From positions 2,852,001-2,916,000 of the forward strand of contig NZ_CP100595.1 of NCBI RefSeq assembly GCF_024267655.1: a stretch of DNA of 64,000 nucleotides. Direction: 5' to 3'. A program made the translations under genes and the position numbers. Origin of the DNA: Arcobacter roscoffensis (GTDB taxonomy: Bacteria; Campylobacterota; Campylobacteria; Campylobacterales; Arcobacteraceae). The stretch's first letter is position 1, and each line of letters opens with the position of its first letter. Positions 19,328 to 29,105 of this stretch are shown here, one piece after another. The notes under the pieces are model-generated. The model was not told where the DNA came from, did not search any database, and saw only the letters and a list, made by a program, of their open reading frames with translations.

Positions 19328-20525
19328 TTTCTTTCCTTTTTATCATAATGTCCATACATAATATGTAAGTGTTATTATTCAATGTAAACTTTTTTGCAAA
19401 AGTTTTACATAAACTTCCAGTAGCATATGAAATGTATTTTTGACTTAAAAATATACCTTTTTTTGATTCTAAAGTAATATAGTAATACTCTTTTAAATAG
19501 TGTTCAAAACCATCTTTTGTAGGTCTAAATCTATCATTTATATTTTTAACTAAGACAGTATCATATATCTGTTTTGAGTTTTTTGCATCTATTAAATAAA
19601 CTGCTTCTATATTTTCATATTTTGTTACAGCTTTGTGTAAATTATTATATATTTTTTCTAAAGAGTCGAGATTTGAGATTATATTTTCTACCATTTTACT
19701 ATAGAGAATAATTGCTTCTCTTTTATTATTTATTGTCTTTATATTCTTTTCTTTAAAAATATTTGCGATATATCCAATTTTATTAATAATATTATTTATA
19801 TCATCTTCTTTTATTTCATTTTTGGGTTTAGAAAAGAAATATCCTTGATACAAGTTTATTGAACTTCTTAATGCATTACATATTGACTCTTCTTTTTCAA
19901 CACCCTCTGCTAAAACTCGAATACCTAAATTATGACTCATTTTAGAAATGGCTTTTACTATTTCTTTATTAATCTGATTTTCATGATCACAAAATAATGA
20001 TTTATCAATCTTAATAATGTCAGGTTCAATTATATTAATTCTGTGAAAAGTAGAACTTCCTGTTCCAAAATCATCTAAAGCAATTAGAAAACCTAACTCC
20101 TTATATCTTTTACAAAACTTATTTAAAACTTCAATATTTGTAATTTCATCCTCTTTTATCTCTAAAACAAAGTTTTTAAATGGTATTTTTAAATCTATAA
20201 TGTCTTCTAGAAAACTGTTTATTTTTTCAAAAGACTCCAAATCATTAAGTAATGATGACTCAAAATTTAAAAATAGAATTAAATCATTGTTTTTTTCATA
20301 ATAACTTGAAAATTTTTTAATTGCATTTCTTCTAGCTAATATATCAAGCTCTAACAATAAATTGTTCTGTTTAGCTAATTTAAATAGTAAGTCTGGTGGT
20401 ATGTTTTGTTCATTATAAGTACATCTACATAATGCTTCAAATGCAAAAATAGTTTTCGTTCTAACTGATATTATTGGTTGAAAATGAATATTGATTAAAT
20501 TATTCGCCACTATATTATCTATCAT
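19311..20525 (-). CDS. EAL-domain c-di-GMP phosphodiesterase with C-terminal sensor-like domain
   Basis: EAL domains hydrolyse c-di-GMP. In this 404-aa cytoplasmic protein the N-terminal EAL domain (residues 1-235) keeps the substrate and metal residues: [26 protein letters not shown], the lysine of IKIDKS, AEGVE and QGYFFSKP. It is therefore probably active. Residues 250-400 are a PDC/Cache-like region ([28 protein letters not shown]) without membrane helices. The gene is upstream of and overlaps the chemoreceptor gene. It is probably a cytoplasmic sensor that lowers c-di-GMP; what it senses is unknown. Confidence 0.88.
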   Translation of the reverse strand: MIDNIVANNLINIHFQPIISVRTKTIFAFEALCRCTYNEQNIPPDLLFKLAKQNNLLLELDILARRNAIKKFSSYYEKNNDLILFLNFESSLLNDLESFEKINSFLEDIIDLKIPFKNFVLEIKEDEITNIEVLNKFCKRYKELGFLIALDDFGTGSSTFHRINIIEPDIIKIDKSLFCDHENQINKEIVKAISKMSHNLGIRVLAEGVEKEESICNALRSSINLYQGYFFSKPKNEIKEDDINNIINKIGYIANIFKEKNIKTINNKREAIILYSKMVENIISNLDSLEKIYNNLHKAVTKYENIEAVYLIDAKNSKQIYDTVLVKNINDRFRPTKDGFEHYLKEYYYITLESKKGIFLSQKYISYATGSLCKTFAKKFTLNNNTYILCMDIMIKRKENENNI

Positions 20526-20762
20526 TTTTATACCTTATTTCTTTTATTAAATTTAATAAATATAGCATTAAATAATTATTTGATGTGCAAAATTCTGTAT
20601 AAACTTTAATCATATGAAAAAAAAATTTGATAAGAAATATTTTTTAGACATTTAAAAAAATTTCTTTTATAAAAATTAAACAGATGTATATAAAATAATC
20701 ATATTTTTCCATCATATTCATAATAAAACTGTATAATAAAGAAAAAATTATCAGGATTTTAA

Positions 20763-21626
20763 ATGAAAGAGTTTATAGAAACCTACAAACAACATAAAGA
20801 TGATATAGAGTTTTTTATACAAGAGAGTATTAGAAATCTAGGTCATTTAAGTTCTTTAAAAAAAGATAACTTTAAACAACTATTTTCTCTTTTCCCATCA
20901 TTAGAATTAGTATATATTACAAATAAAGATACTAAGATTCAAACCTCAGCTAATATATACAAAGATAAAATGGATTTAAGTGCAAAAAATAAAGATAGAT
21001 CCTCTATTATCACAAAACTTGAATTCAAAGATAACAACATGGCATTTTCAAGACCATATATAAGTAGTGCCACAAGAAATAGTTGTATGACAGTTACAGT
21101 TAAAGAGGGAGATGAGATTCTTTTTTTAGATTTTAGAATTGATATCTTACTTGAAAAATTAAATCTACTAGAATTAAATAAACCCTTTCATGCTTTAACA
21201 AAAGGCTTTTATATTCTAGCAGGTTTCTCAATGGCAATACTTGCAATTATTACTATTGGGTTTTCACTATTTGACTTTGTGTATTATTTGTTTATAAAAG
21301 GTGAGATTTCATTGGAAGTTATGTTTAAACCAATTATTGCTTTAACATTAGGTATTGCAATCTTTGATTTGGCAAAAACAATTTTAGAGCAAGAGGTATT
21401 TTTCAAATCCTACTCCAAAAACTCAAAAGTTGAAACAAAACTACTAGTTAAGTTTTTAAGTACAATTATTATTGCTTTATCTATTGAAGCCTTAATTGTA
21501 GTATTTAAAATTGCATTAAATGGTTATGATGAGATGATAAATGCCTTTTATCTGATAGCTGGTATTGCACTTATTCTAATCTCTCTTACAATATTTGTAT
21601 ACTTTTCAAATAAAAAAAGTAAGTAA
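20763..21626 (+). CDS. PDC/Cache-like membrane protein of unknown function
   Basis: The 287-aa product has an N-terminal domain without signal peptide (residues 1-140) that looks like half a PDC sensor (FSLFPSLELVYITNKDTKIQTS; MAFSRPYISSATRNSCMTVTV), followed by four hydrophobic helices at about 150-175, 190-210, 230-250 and 260-280. There is no kinase, GGDEF or receptor output domain. The sensor part resembles the C-terminus of the neighbouring EAL protein in pattern (aromatic-SY-S-ATGS-type block). It is monocistronic, with a shared bidirectional terminator after it. Confidence 0.72.
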   Translation: MKEFIETYKQHKDDIEFFIQESIRNLGHLSSLKKDNFKQLFSLFPSLELVYITNKDTKIQTSANIYKDKMDLSAKNKDRSSIITKLEFKDNNMAFSRPYISSATRNSCMTVTVKEGDEILFLDFRIDILLEKLNLLELNKPFHALTKGFYILAGFSMAILAIITIGFSLFDFVYYLFIKGEISLEVMFKPIIALTLGIAIFDLAKTILEQEVFFKSYSKNSKVETKLLVKFLSTIIIALSIEALIVVFKIALNGYDEMINAFYLIAGIALILISLTIFVYFSNKKSK

Positions 21627-21652
21627 CCCTATTTTAAGGGTATACTTACTTT
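21617..21652. terminator. Bidirectional terminator
   Basis: A long near-perfect stem (AAGTAAGTA-ACCCT with AGGGT-ATACTTACTT) around a TTTTA loop overlaps the stops of the two convergent genes and serves both strands. Confidence 0.8.
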
Positions 21653-23422
21653 AAATCTAGCACCTTTATACTCTTGATTTTTATACATAAACTCATCATT
21701 AAATACTTCAATTTTTCCATGCATATGTTTACAGATTATTTCTTCACACATAAAAAGCCCTATTCCTGTACCTTGTGATTGATGTTTAGTAGTAAAGTAT
21801 GGTTCAAAAATTCTATCTATAATACTTTCATCAACTCCATCAGCACTGTCTTTAATACTTATTATTAAACTTTCATTTTTTGCATATAAATCTAAAAAGA
21901 TAAATCTTTGAGTATTACTTTTTTTTCTTATAAGTTCATCCCTTGAGTTATTTAATAAATTTATCATAACTTGTAAAAGTTCATTTTCAAAAATGTGTAT
22001 TTCAAAATCTTCAATTTGAGTAATAACTTCTATATCTTTATTTTGATAATTACTTTTAACTAAGCTAAATACTTTATCTATAAACTCTTTTGCGTTTACT
22101 GTATTTTTATCTTTTGTAGGTGAGAAAAAGTTTCTAAAATCATCTATTGTATTAGATAAATAATTTGCTGATTTCACTATCATATTTAAGGAATCGTTAT
22201 ACTCATTATCACTTAAAATCCCTATTTCTTTTTTCATTTTGATACCAGTTGCTGCTGTAGTTATAACAGATAAAGGCTGTCTCCATTGATGAGCAATATT
22301 TCCTATCATTTCACCCATTGCTGCCATTTTACTTTGTTGAAAAAGAATTTTATTTTTTTCATAGTTTTTTGTAACTTCTTCTTCAACTGTTTTTTGCAAA
22401 GAACTATTTAAGTTATGAAGTTTGTCTTGGTTTTCATTCAATCGGATATATAGTTTTTTAAGTTCTTTTGAATATAAATAGTGACTTGCGCTATATAAAA
22501 CTAAACCAAGTAAAAGTATAAAGAAAATCAAATATAAAAAGGCATTATGCTTATACTCTTCTATATATTGTATATCAATCTGATTTAATTTTTTAAAGCT
22601 TAAAAAATTTCCTAACTTATTATCATCATAAAAAATAGGTGTGTTAACTATCAGATATTCATCTTTAACTTTATAATCTTTTATTTTTAAGAAATTTTCA
22701 ATATTATTTGTATCTAAATACTCTAAAACTTTTTTATTTGCAGACAAATTAGCTATGTAGTAATCATCAACAAATATTTTTGTAAAAGCATTTTTTTCTA
22801 ACTGCTTCGTATATTTTTTATCAACTACTATTATAGGCTCGAATAAATCACTTTTTCTAAGACTTCTTGAAATTGAGTTAAAGTGTGTTATTGACTCAAT
22901 AACACCTTCAAATTTTCCATCTTTATAAATAGGTACCATTGCCTTAAAAGTCATATCGTATTTACCAACACTTATTGTACTTTTAATCTTAGGTGTTTTG
23001 ATCATATTTTTTAAATCACTTCTTACTTTTGAAAGATCATCTCCTTTTTTCTTGGACCATGAACGATATAAAGATATTCCATTTTTATTGATTACTTGGA
23101 ACCAAACATTTTTAAAATCTGTTTCTTTCCGAAGAAGTAAAGATAACTTATTTAAACTATCTTTACTATACTCTTTACTATTTAAGACCTCAGATACTTC
23201 TGCATTATTTGCTAAAGTTATTGTAAAAGCTAAGGTTGCGTTTTTCTTTTTTTGGATTAATGAATTTATTTTATCGTTAAGGTTACTACTAATAGCATTA
23301 TATTTTTTGTGTAAAAGTTTATTTTCTTTTTCTAAGATATAGTTTGTTGTAATACTAAAAGCAAGCACAGAGACTATAAAATAGATTATGATTGTAAATA
23401 TCTTATAAGAACTTTTTTTCAT
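21629..23422 (-). CDS. Membrane sensor histidine kinase
   Basis: The 597-aa product has transmembrane helices at about residues 8-28 and 295-315 enclosing a periplasmic dCache-like sensor with the RSWSKKKGDDLS and MVPIYKDGKFEGVIESI patterns. A coiled-coil linker follows, then a HisKA-type domain with the phospho-acceptor in MIGNIAHQWRQPLS (about residue 378) and a HATPase domain ending GTGIGLFMCEEI. The HQWRQPL form is the large Campylobacterota/Arcobacter subfamily. No response regulator lies next to it, so it is an orphan kinase in this window. Confidence 0.92.
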   Translation of the reverse strand: MKKSSYKIFTIIIYFIVSVLAFSITTNYILEKENKLLHKKYNAISSNLNDKINSLIQKKKNATLAFTITLANNAEVSEVLNSKEYSKDSLNKLSLLLRKETDFKNVWFQVINKNGISLYRSWSKKKGDDLSKVRSDLKNMIKTPKIKSTISVGKYDMTFKAMVPIYKDGKFEGVIESITHFNSISRSLRKSDLFEPIIVVDKKYTKQLEKNAFTKIFVDDYYIANLSANKKVLEYLDTNNIENFLKIKDYKVKDEYLIVNTPIFYDDNKLGNFLSFKKLNQIDIQYIEEYKHNAFLYLIFFILLLGLVLYSASHYLYSKELKKLYIRLNENQDKLHNLNSSLQKTVEEEVTKNYEKNKILFQQSKMAAMGEMIGNIAHQWRQPLSVITTAATGIKMKKEIGILSDNEYNDSLNMIVKSANYLSNTIDDFRNFFSPTKDKNTVNAKEFIDKVFSLVKSNYQNKDIEVITQIEDFEIHIFENELLQVMINLLNNSRDELIRKKSNTQRFIFLDLYAKNESLIISIKDSADGVDESIIDRIFEPYFTTKHQSQGTGIGLFMCEEIICKHMHGKIEVFNDEFMYKNQEYKGARFKVSIPLK

Positions 23423-23645
23423 TTAATAGACTCTTTAACTATGACATTATTTAATTATTATTTTACATCATTTAATATTTTTTGTCAAGTTATATGTGGA
23501 TTTAAACTTTATATAGAAGTGAAATAATTATCAAACTGTTTATTAAGTATACAATAATTATTAAAATAGAGTAAAAATATACAGTATAATAAATTTAATA
23601 AACAAATTTTGTATAATATCTCTATGATTACAAAGGTTAAATTAT

Positions 23646-24398
23646 ATGCAAGAATATATCGCACAAGATGAAATATCTAAAGAGATTCTAAACTCTGCAA
23701 AACTGCTTCAAGCAGTAAATGTAAATGCTTTAATAATTGGTTCAAATGGTGTGGGAAAAAAATCCCTAGCTAAATATATACTTCCAAAATCCCAAATTTT
23801 TGAGGCAAAAGCTCTACAGCAAGATATCATTGATGAAGTTATTACTATAAAAAATGATGCAATAATAATTGATAAGATACAAGACCTTACAAATATAAGC
23901 TTACTTCTAAAGTGGATTGAAGATAATTCAATAAGAGTAATTGCCATATCAAATAGTGATATTTTAAACCAAAAATTAAAAGATATTTTTTCTATTAACC
24001 TTGAAATCCCAGATTTGTCAAAAAGAGAAAATGATACAAAACTATTAGTACAAAAATTCTCAAAAGAAGCTAGTTCAACTTTAGATATGCATACAATTGC
24101 TACTTCAAAACTTATTATCAACACTTCAAATAATGCCCATAGTTTAAGAAAATCTATTTACTTTTCATACCTTTTTGAAACTATTGGAGAAGAAGAGATT
24201 TTAATGTTTTTAGAAAGGTATTTAAGTGAGCACTTAGATGGTGAAAATGCCTACAAAGACTTAATTTATTTATTTGAAGTACCATTAATAAAAGCTTCTA
24301 CAAAAAAATATAAATCTCAAGTTCAAGTAGCTAAAAACCTTGGACTTAATAGAATTACCCTTAGAAAAAAAATTGACATACACAAAGAGTTATTATGA
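23646..24398 (+). CDS. Degenerate NtrC-type AAA+ protein with Fis-like C-terminus, coupled to glnD
   Basis: The 250-aa product begins directly with an AAA+-like region: Walker A-like GSNGVGKKS at about residues 34-42, Walker B-like AIIIDKIQDL at about 77-86, and a helical lid. It ends in a Fis-type helix-turn-helix (QVQVAKNLGLNRITLRKKI, residues 226-244). It lacks a receiver domain and the GAFTGA loop that contacts sigma-54, so it should not be a normal sigma-54 activator. Its stop overlaps the glnD start (ATGA), which strongly suggests a nitrogen-related role. It may be a DNA-binding co-regulator; the exact function is unknown. Confidence 0.85.
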   Translation: MQEYIAQDEISKEILNSAKLLQAVNVNALIIGSNGVGKKSLAKYILPKSQIFEAKALQQDIIDEVITIKNDAIIIDKIQDLTNISLLLKWIEDNSIRVIAISNSDILNQKLKDIFSINLEIPDLSKRENDTKLLVQKFSKEASSTLDMHTIATSKLIINTSNNAHSLRKSIYFSYLFETIGEEEILMFLERYLSEHLDGENAYKDLIYLFEVPLIKASTKKYKSQVQVAKNLGLNRITLRKKIDIHKELL

Positions 24399-26932
24399 GT
24401 GAATTAAATATACAAATTGAAGAACTTATTTCAAATGGTGCAAGTGACTTTGAGATTTCAAAGGTCTTTAAAAACTATTTTAAAAACTATGTAAACTCAA
24501 TTGATACTACCTTTGAAAGCACTGGGGGTAAAGACTTCTTTATAAAACATACAAAACATACTGACAAATTTCTAATCCAACTTTATAAATATATCTTAAG
24601 AAAAAACTTTGGTTCATACCAACCTATGAGTACATCTGTACCTATTTCACTAATTGCTTTAGGTTCATATGGAAGAGAAGAGTTATGTATTTATTCTGAT
24701 ATTGATATTATGATTTTATATGAAGATATTAAGGGATATAACCTAAGAGAAATTATGGAAGAGTTTATTACTCTTGCATGGGACTGTGGATTAAAACTAG
24801 GTTCAAGAGTGCATGAATTATCAGAAATTGAAGATAGTGTAAAAGAAGATTTAACAATAAAAAGCTCTATTATTGAATCAAGACTTATTTATGGATCGAA
24901 ATATCTTTGGTTTTCATATGAAAAAGTTCTTACTAATATAAGAAGAACAAAACAAAAAGAGTTTATTCTAGACAAATTAGAAGAACATAAACAAAGACTT
25001 TTAAAATACCCACTAAAAATGCAACCAAATATAAAAGATGGTTTTGGGGGATTAAGAGAATCAAATATGATGTATTGGATGGCAAATGTTTTATATGGTG
25101 CAACTAATACAAAACAACTAATTGGAATAGAGTATACAGAAGAAGAGTACAAAAAATATAGACAAGCATTAGAATTTATATTTAGAGTTAGAAATGCTCT
25201 TCATAATATAGCAAGAAAAAAACAAGACCAAGTAACTTTTGATATTTTACCTGATCTAAGTTCAAAACTTGGATTTATAAATAAACCAAGATATACAAAA
25301 GAGCGACAGTGCATGGCAAAGCTTTTAAATAGTTTACATGTAGTTCATAGTTTCTCTGCAACTATGGTAAAAAAGTTTACGAGACCTACTATCTTTAAAG
25401 ATGAAAATATCTCAAAGTTAAGAGAATCAAGGTTTAAAAAGAATTTATATATAGCAGGAAATACTTTATATACTTCATTTAATGCTAAACCAAAAACCTT
25501 AAATGGTTTACTTAAAGAACTTATTTCTCTACCCCAAAATGTTACTAGATTTGATAGATCTTATATTTATTATGCAAGTAAAACTAAGCTTCCGAAAACT
25601 CAATCAAAAGAGTTAAAGAAAAATATTAAAACTATATTATTTAAAGCTAGTCTTTATCCCGTAATGAAGCTTTTATACAATGCAAATCTATTTGAGATAG
25701 TAATACCTTGGGCAAAAATCATTATTGATCAACCTCAATTTGATGGTTACCACCAGCATCCTACAGATGTACACTCTTTAAAAACTTTAAAATTTGCTCA
25801 AAATATTGAAGATGAATATATAAAATCAATTTTTGATTCACTTTCACCTTCACATCAAGTAATAGTAAGACTTGTAGCTCTTTTCCATGATGTAGGTAAA
25901 GGAAGAACACAAGACCATCATATAGTAGGTGAAAAAATATTTAAAGAGATGGGTCATGAGTTTGGCTTTGATGAAAAGCTTACACAATTAGGTGCAAGAT
26001 TAGTTAGATACCACAATATGATGTCTTTTGTGGCAACCCATGAAGACATTTATTCAGAAAAAACTATTTTAAACTTTACAGGTTTAGTAAAAACAGAAGT
26101 TGCACTTAAAATGTTATATGTAGTAACTTATTGTGATATTTCAGCAGTTGGTAAAAATATATTTAATAACTCTACCTCATCACTTTTAAAACAACTTTAT
26201 TTACAATCTTTACCAGCTTTTGAAAATGAAGATTTATTAAATGAAGGAGCTAGAAGAGTTGCAAAATTAAATACCATTAAAAAACTTGATAGATATAAAA
26301 GACTTCCAAATATCAAAAGGAAAAAAATCAACTATATTTCATCAAATCAAATGTTCTTAAGACTAAAGGCTGAGGATATTTTAGATATCGCACTACATGC
26401 TTTAAATGTAAAAGATTACACATACAAAGTAGTAAATAAACCAACACATCTAACAATTAGAATTATTAGAAAAGTTCCTTTAAACTTAGGATATTTACTT
26501 GGTAAGCTAGAGTTTTTAAATATCGCTTCAATGAATATTTTTAAACTATTTGATGATAAAAAAGCCTTTTATATTTCATTTAGTGAGAGAGTTGATGATG
26601 AAGATATTCCTTTTGTGGAAAAAATTATCGAAGACTCATTTGATATGAATAGAACTACAAATTTAGTGACGCCTATAATCAAAAAAGTGAATGTAACTGT
26701 AAACTGCAACCATACAGCTTATCTTGCATCTATGCAAATAAAAGAAAAAGATCAAAAAGGTTTATTTGCTTATATCGCAAGAATATTTGATGATTTTGGT
26801 ATTGATATTGAAAGTGCCAAAATTCATACACATAAAAATCTTGCAAGGGATTTAATTCTTATTGAAAAGAATGGAAACTTCTGTTCAAAACAAGATGAAA
26901 TTTTAGAACTTATGTGTACAAGCGATAAATAA
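24395..26932 (+). CDS. glnD: Bifunctional PII uridylyltransferase / uridylyl-removing enzyme GlnD
   Basis: GlnD uridylylates PII at Tyr51 under nitrogen limitation and removes UMP when glutamine is high. The 845-aa product has the nucleotidyltransferase motif GSYGREELCIYSDIDIMIL at about residues 92-110, a GlnE/GlnD-type helical domain, the HD-domain motif LFHDVGKG (about 498) and two C-terminal ACT domains, including FAYIARIFDDFGIDIESAKIHTH (cited in part). Length is near the E. coli enzyme (890 aa). Many host-adapted Campylobacterota lack glnD, so its presence suits a free-living relative. Targets are probably the two PII proteins of this window. Confidence 0.95.
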   Translation: MSELNIQIEELISNGASDFEISKVFKNYFKNYVNSIDTTFESTGGKDFFIKHTKHTDKFLIQLYKYILRKNFGSYQPMSTSVPISLIALGSYGREELCIYSDIDIMILYEDIKGYNLREIMEEFITLAWDCGLKLGSRVHELSEIEDSVKEDLTIKSSIIESRLIYGSKYLWFSYEKVLTNIRRTKQKEFILDKLEEHKQRLLKYPLKMQPNIKDGFGGLRESNMMYWMANVLYGATNTKQLIGIEYTEEEYKKYRQALEFIFRVRNALHNIARKKQDQVTFDILPDLSSKLGFINKPRYTKERQCMAKLLNSLHVVHSFSATMVKKFTRPTIFKDENISKLRESRFKKNLYIAGNTLYTSFNAKPKTLNGLLKELISLPQNVTRFDRSYIYYASKTKLPKTQSKELKKNIKTILFKASLYPVMKLLYNANLFEIVIPWAKIIIDQPQFDGYHQHPTDVHSLKTLKFAQNIEDEYIKSIFDSLSPSHQVIVRLVALFHDVGKGRTQDHHIVGEKIFKEMGHEFGFDEKLTQLGARLVRYHNMMSFVATHEDIYSEKTILNFTGLVKTEVALKMLYVVTYCDISAVGKNIFNNSTSSLLKQLYLQSLPAFENEDLLNEGARRVAKLNTIKKLDRYKRLPNIKRKKINYISSNQMFLRLKAEDILDIALHALNVKDYTYKVVNKPTHLTIRIIRKVPLNLGYLLGKLEFLNIASMNIFKLFDDKKAFYISFSERVDDEDIPFVEKIIEDSFDMNRTTNLVTPIIKKVNVTVNCNHTAYLASMQIKEKDQKGLFAYIARIFDDFGIDIESAKIHTHKNLARDLILIEKNGNFCSKQDEILELMCTSDK

Positions 26933-26951
26933 AGCAGTAAACTGCTTTATT
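26928..26951. terminator. Bidirectional terminator after glnD
   Basis: AATAAAGCAGT (26928-26938) pairs perfectly with ACTGCTTTATT (26941-26951) over a two-base loop, between two convergent genes. Confidence 0.8.
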
Positions 26952-27708
26952 CTAAAATTTCATTTATTTTAAGTTTATTAATTTCTTCTTTATTTTTTAT
27001 ATTTAGCTGTTTATCTGCAAGTACTCCCATTGATTTACCTTTTATAGTTACATATTCTTTTTCTTGAGAAAAAGACTCTTCTTCTATAAAATCACTTTGA
27101 GAAAGAATATAACAATCTGATAATTCTTCTATAAATTCTACTTTCATATGATAGGAAAAACCAAAACTTAAAGAATCTAAAAAATAAGCTTCACATATAC
27201 TTTTTAGGTTCTTTTGATTATCCTTTATCTCAAAAAATAATAGGCTTGTATCTTCTAAGTAATTATCATTTATAGACATTGGAAAATCAGACTCTTCATA
27301 TCCATCTGTTATTGTTCCTGTAAGTACTATATATTTAGGTGCTAGTTCTTTTTTTTCAATTTTCTTGTTACTAATTAATTTTATAGAATAATGATTATTC
27401 TTAGAAGTTGTAGAATATAGTATAGTTTTTTTAGGCTCTTTATCTATTACTTCTTTAGCTATTTTTTTTTCAGTTAAAATTACTTTATTTTCTTCTTTTT
27501 TAATAATTAATTTCTCTTTATTACTTTCATTTTCATTAAAAATGTTTTCACTTGATATTTCATTTTTTAAGATTCTTTTGCCTACATTTTCTTCTTTATC
27601 TGAAAAATAAAAAAAAGAAAATATTAAACTTACTAAAATAATTCCAAATAAAAATATATTTTTTTTATACTCTTTAAAATAATATTTAAGCATAAGAACT
27701 AACTTCAT
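26947..27708 (-). CDS. Unknown bitopic membrane protein
   Basis: The 253-aa product has a short basic N-terminus, one transmembrane helix at about residues 18-36, a long Lys/Glu/Asn-rich linker (45-110) and a C-terminal domain of about 140 residues with beta pattern (PKYIVLTGTITDGYEESDFPMSI..). It looks like an inner-membrane protein with a periplasmic domain. Its start lies 23 bp inside the end of the upstream gene at 27686-28438, so the two are coupled. I do not recognise the family. Confidence 0.72.
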   Translation of the reverse strand: MKLVLMLKYYFKEYKKNIFLFGIILVSLIFSFFYFSDKEENVGKRILKNEISSENIFNENESNKEKLIIKKEENKVILTEKKIAKEVIDKEPKKTILYSTTSKNNHYSIKLISNKKIEKKELAPKYIVLTGTITDGYEESDFPMSINDNYLEDTSLLFFEIKDNQKNLKSICEAYFLDSLSFGFSYHMKVEFIEELSDCYILSQSDFIEEESFSQEKEYVTIKGKSMGVLADKQLNIKNKEEINKLKINEILE

Positions 27709-28438
27709 TTTTTATATTATAATAGTGTTTTTTAATAATATTGTATCCATCAAGACTTTCTTGATGTTGTTGAATTACTGCAGGGTGTGTTTTAGAATTT
27801 GAAATTGCTTTTTCATGTAAATTTATTACATCATTTAAAAATTTATCAAAATCTATATTCATACTATCTACATCATCTTGCCACAAATTTTTCACCTCAG
27901 CTCCTGCATTAAAAGAAGATAAAATTTCAAACCCAAAATGAGCTTGAGATAAATTTACTTTTACTTCACCAAAAACTGTACTTCTAAAGTTATCATTACT
28001 AATTTCCCTAGCCGTTTCATATAAAGCTTTATTAAAAGTCTTATCATTTGTTGTTCTTGTAGCAAAAAGCATATCAGGAATTTGATTTGGCATAGATACA
28101 ATAGGAACATTACTCAATTGTTCTTTTGTAAGACTACCTTGAGGGAAAGCAATATATTCAAACTTTTCAGCTTGTTCATAAGATAGACTATCCATCTCTG
28201 CTAATGTTATTTTATCATCTTCTAATATTTTTAGAAAAACTTCCCTATCTTCAGATGAGAGTTTACTAAAATGATTAAATTGTTTCATATAATTTATATA
28301 TTTACCACTTGATTGTGTATTTTCAGTACTTTTTTGATTTTCTAGATCTGTAGAAAAAGAATTAGAAGATGACTTTTCATTTTTTAAAGTTTGATTCACT
28401 TGATTATAATTTACATATGAAGTATTTGAAACTTGCAT
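27686..28438 (-). CDS. Unknown cytoplasmic or exported protein
   Basis: The 250-aa product has a Ser/Asn/Gln-rich, likely disordered N-terminus (residues 1-45) without Sec signal, then a helical globular part with EDREVFLKILEDDKITLAEMDSLSYEQ and NLSQAHFGFEILSSFNAGAEVKNL (both cited in part). A disordered N-terminus of this composition is common in type III/flagellar export substrates, but nothing here proves it. It is the first gene of a two-gene operon. I do not recognise the family. Confidence 0.7.
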   Translation of the reverse strand: MQVSNTSYVNYNQVNQTLKNEKSSSNSFSTDLENQKSTENTQSSGKYINYMKQFNHFSKLSSEDREVFLKILEDDKITLAEMDSLSYEQAEKFEYIAFPQGSLTKEQLSNVPIVSMPNQIPDMLFATRTTNDKTFNKALYETAREISNDNFRSTVFGEVKVNLSQAHFGFEILSSFNAGAEVKNLWQDDVDSMNIDFDKFLNDVINLHEKAISNSKTHPAVIQQHQESLDGYNIIKKHYYNIKNEVSSYA

Positions 28439-28455
28439 TATATTTCCTTTTTATT

Positions 28456-28481
28456 AAAAGAAAGAGAATTCTCTTTCTTTT
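28456..28481 (-). terminator. Terminator after the split secreted-protein gene
   Basis: A perfect 26-bp palindrome, AAAAGAAAGAGAA followed by its complement, overlaps the stop codon at 28480 and stands just upstream of the next operon. Confidence 0.65.
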
Positions 28482-29036
28482 ATTTTATATAAGTTACATC
28501 TTTTAAAGTTGCACCATCATAAATATCTAAACTACCACTAATATCAATATCAGACACAGTAGATGCTTGTGATACAGGAATATGTCTTATAAAAAACTTA
28601 TACTCTTTCCCATTAAGAATCTCACCACTGTAACTTCTAATGTTTTTTACTTCCACAAGAACACCTTCTTTATAACCTAATTTTACAACAGGTTGATTCT
28701 GAGGAATTCCATGAACTCTAACCCAAACATATGAACCATAATGATTTTCACCATATACTTCTTTTGTCTCAAGAGCAAACCAGTCTGCTGCAGATTGATC
28801 TCCTATTAAAGTTTCACTTTTATACCTTTTCCCATCATATATGCCAAATCCTGTTTCAATCTTTGTAGCATCCCAACAAAAAGCTTCTGGAGCAGTACTT
28901 GGAGTATTAATTGGTCTACCACCTATTTTAATTACTTGACCGTGTTCCATTTAAGACATTTTGAAGGAAGATCAGCCGCATTTACATTAGCCAAAAACAA
29001 CCCTAAAGACAACAACATAAAAATTATTTTTTTCAT
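28480..29036 (-). pseudogene. Secreted protein gene split by a one-base deletion
   Basis: The long open frame (28480-28950, 156 aa from MEHGQVIKIGG) lacks a signal peptide. Directly upstream, in another frame, ATG 29036 opens a Sec signal peptide (MKKIIFMLLSLGLFLANVNA, then ADLPSKCLK). Adding one A to the AAA run near 28950-28953 would fuse both into one 185-aa secreted protein. The mature part is rich in Gly, Tyr and Ile with an IHGIPQNQPV-like segment; the family is not recognised. The split is either a real frameshift or a homopolymer base-calling error, and other indels in this window favour the latter. Confidence 0.75.
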
Positions 29037-29105
29037 TTTGACCCTTTTAAATAAATATTAAAAGCATAATATAGTTTAAATACTTATATTATTATTAAAT
29101 GATTA

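Noticed and set aside
23646-24398. Standard sigma-54 activator (FlgR/NtrC)
   Set aside because: There is no receiver domain and no GAFTGA loop, so only the general AAA+/Fis layout is claimed.
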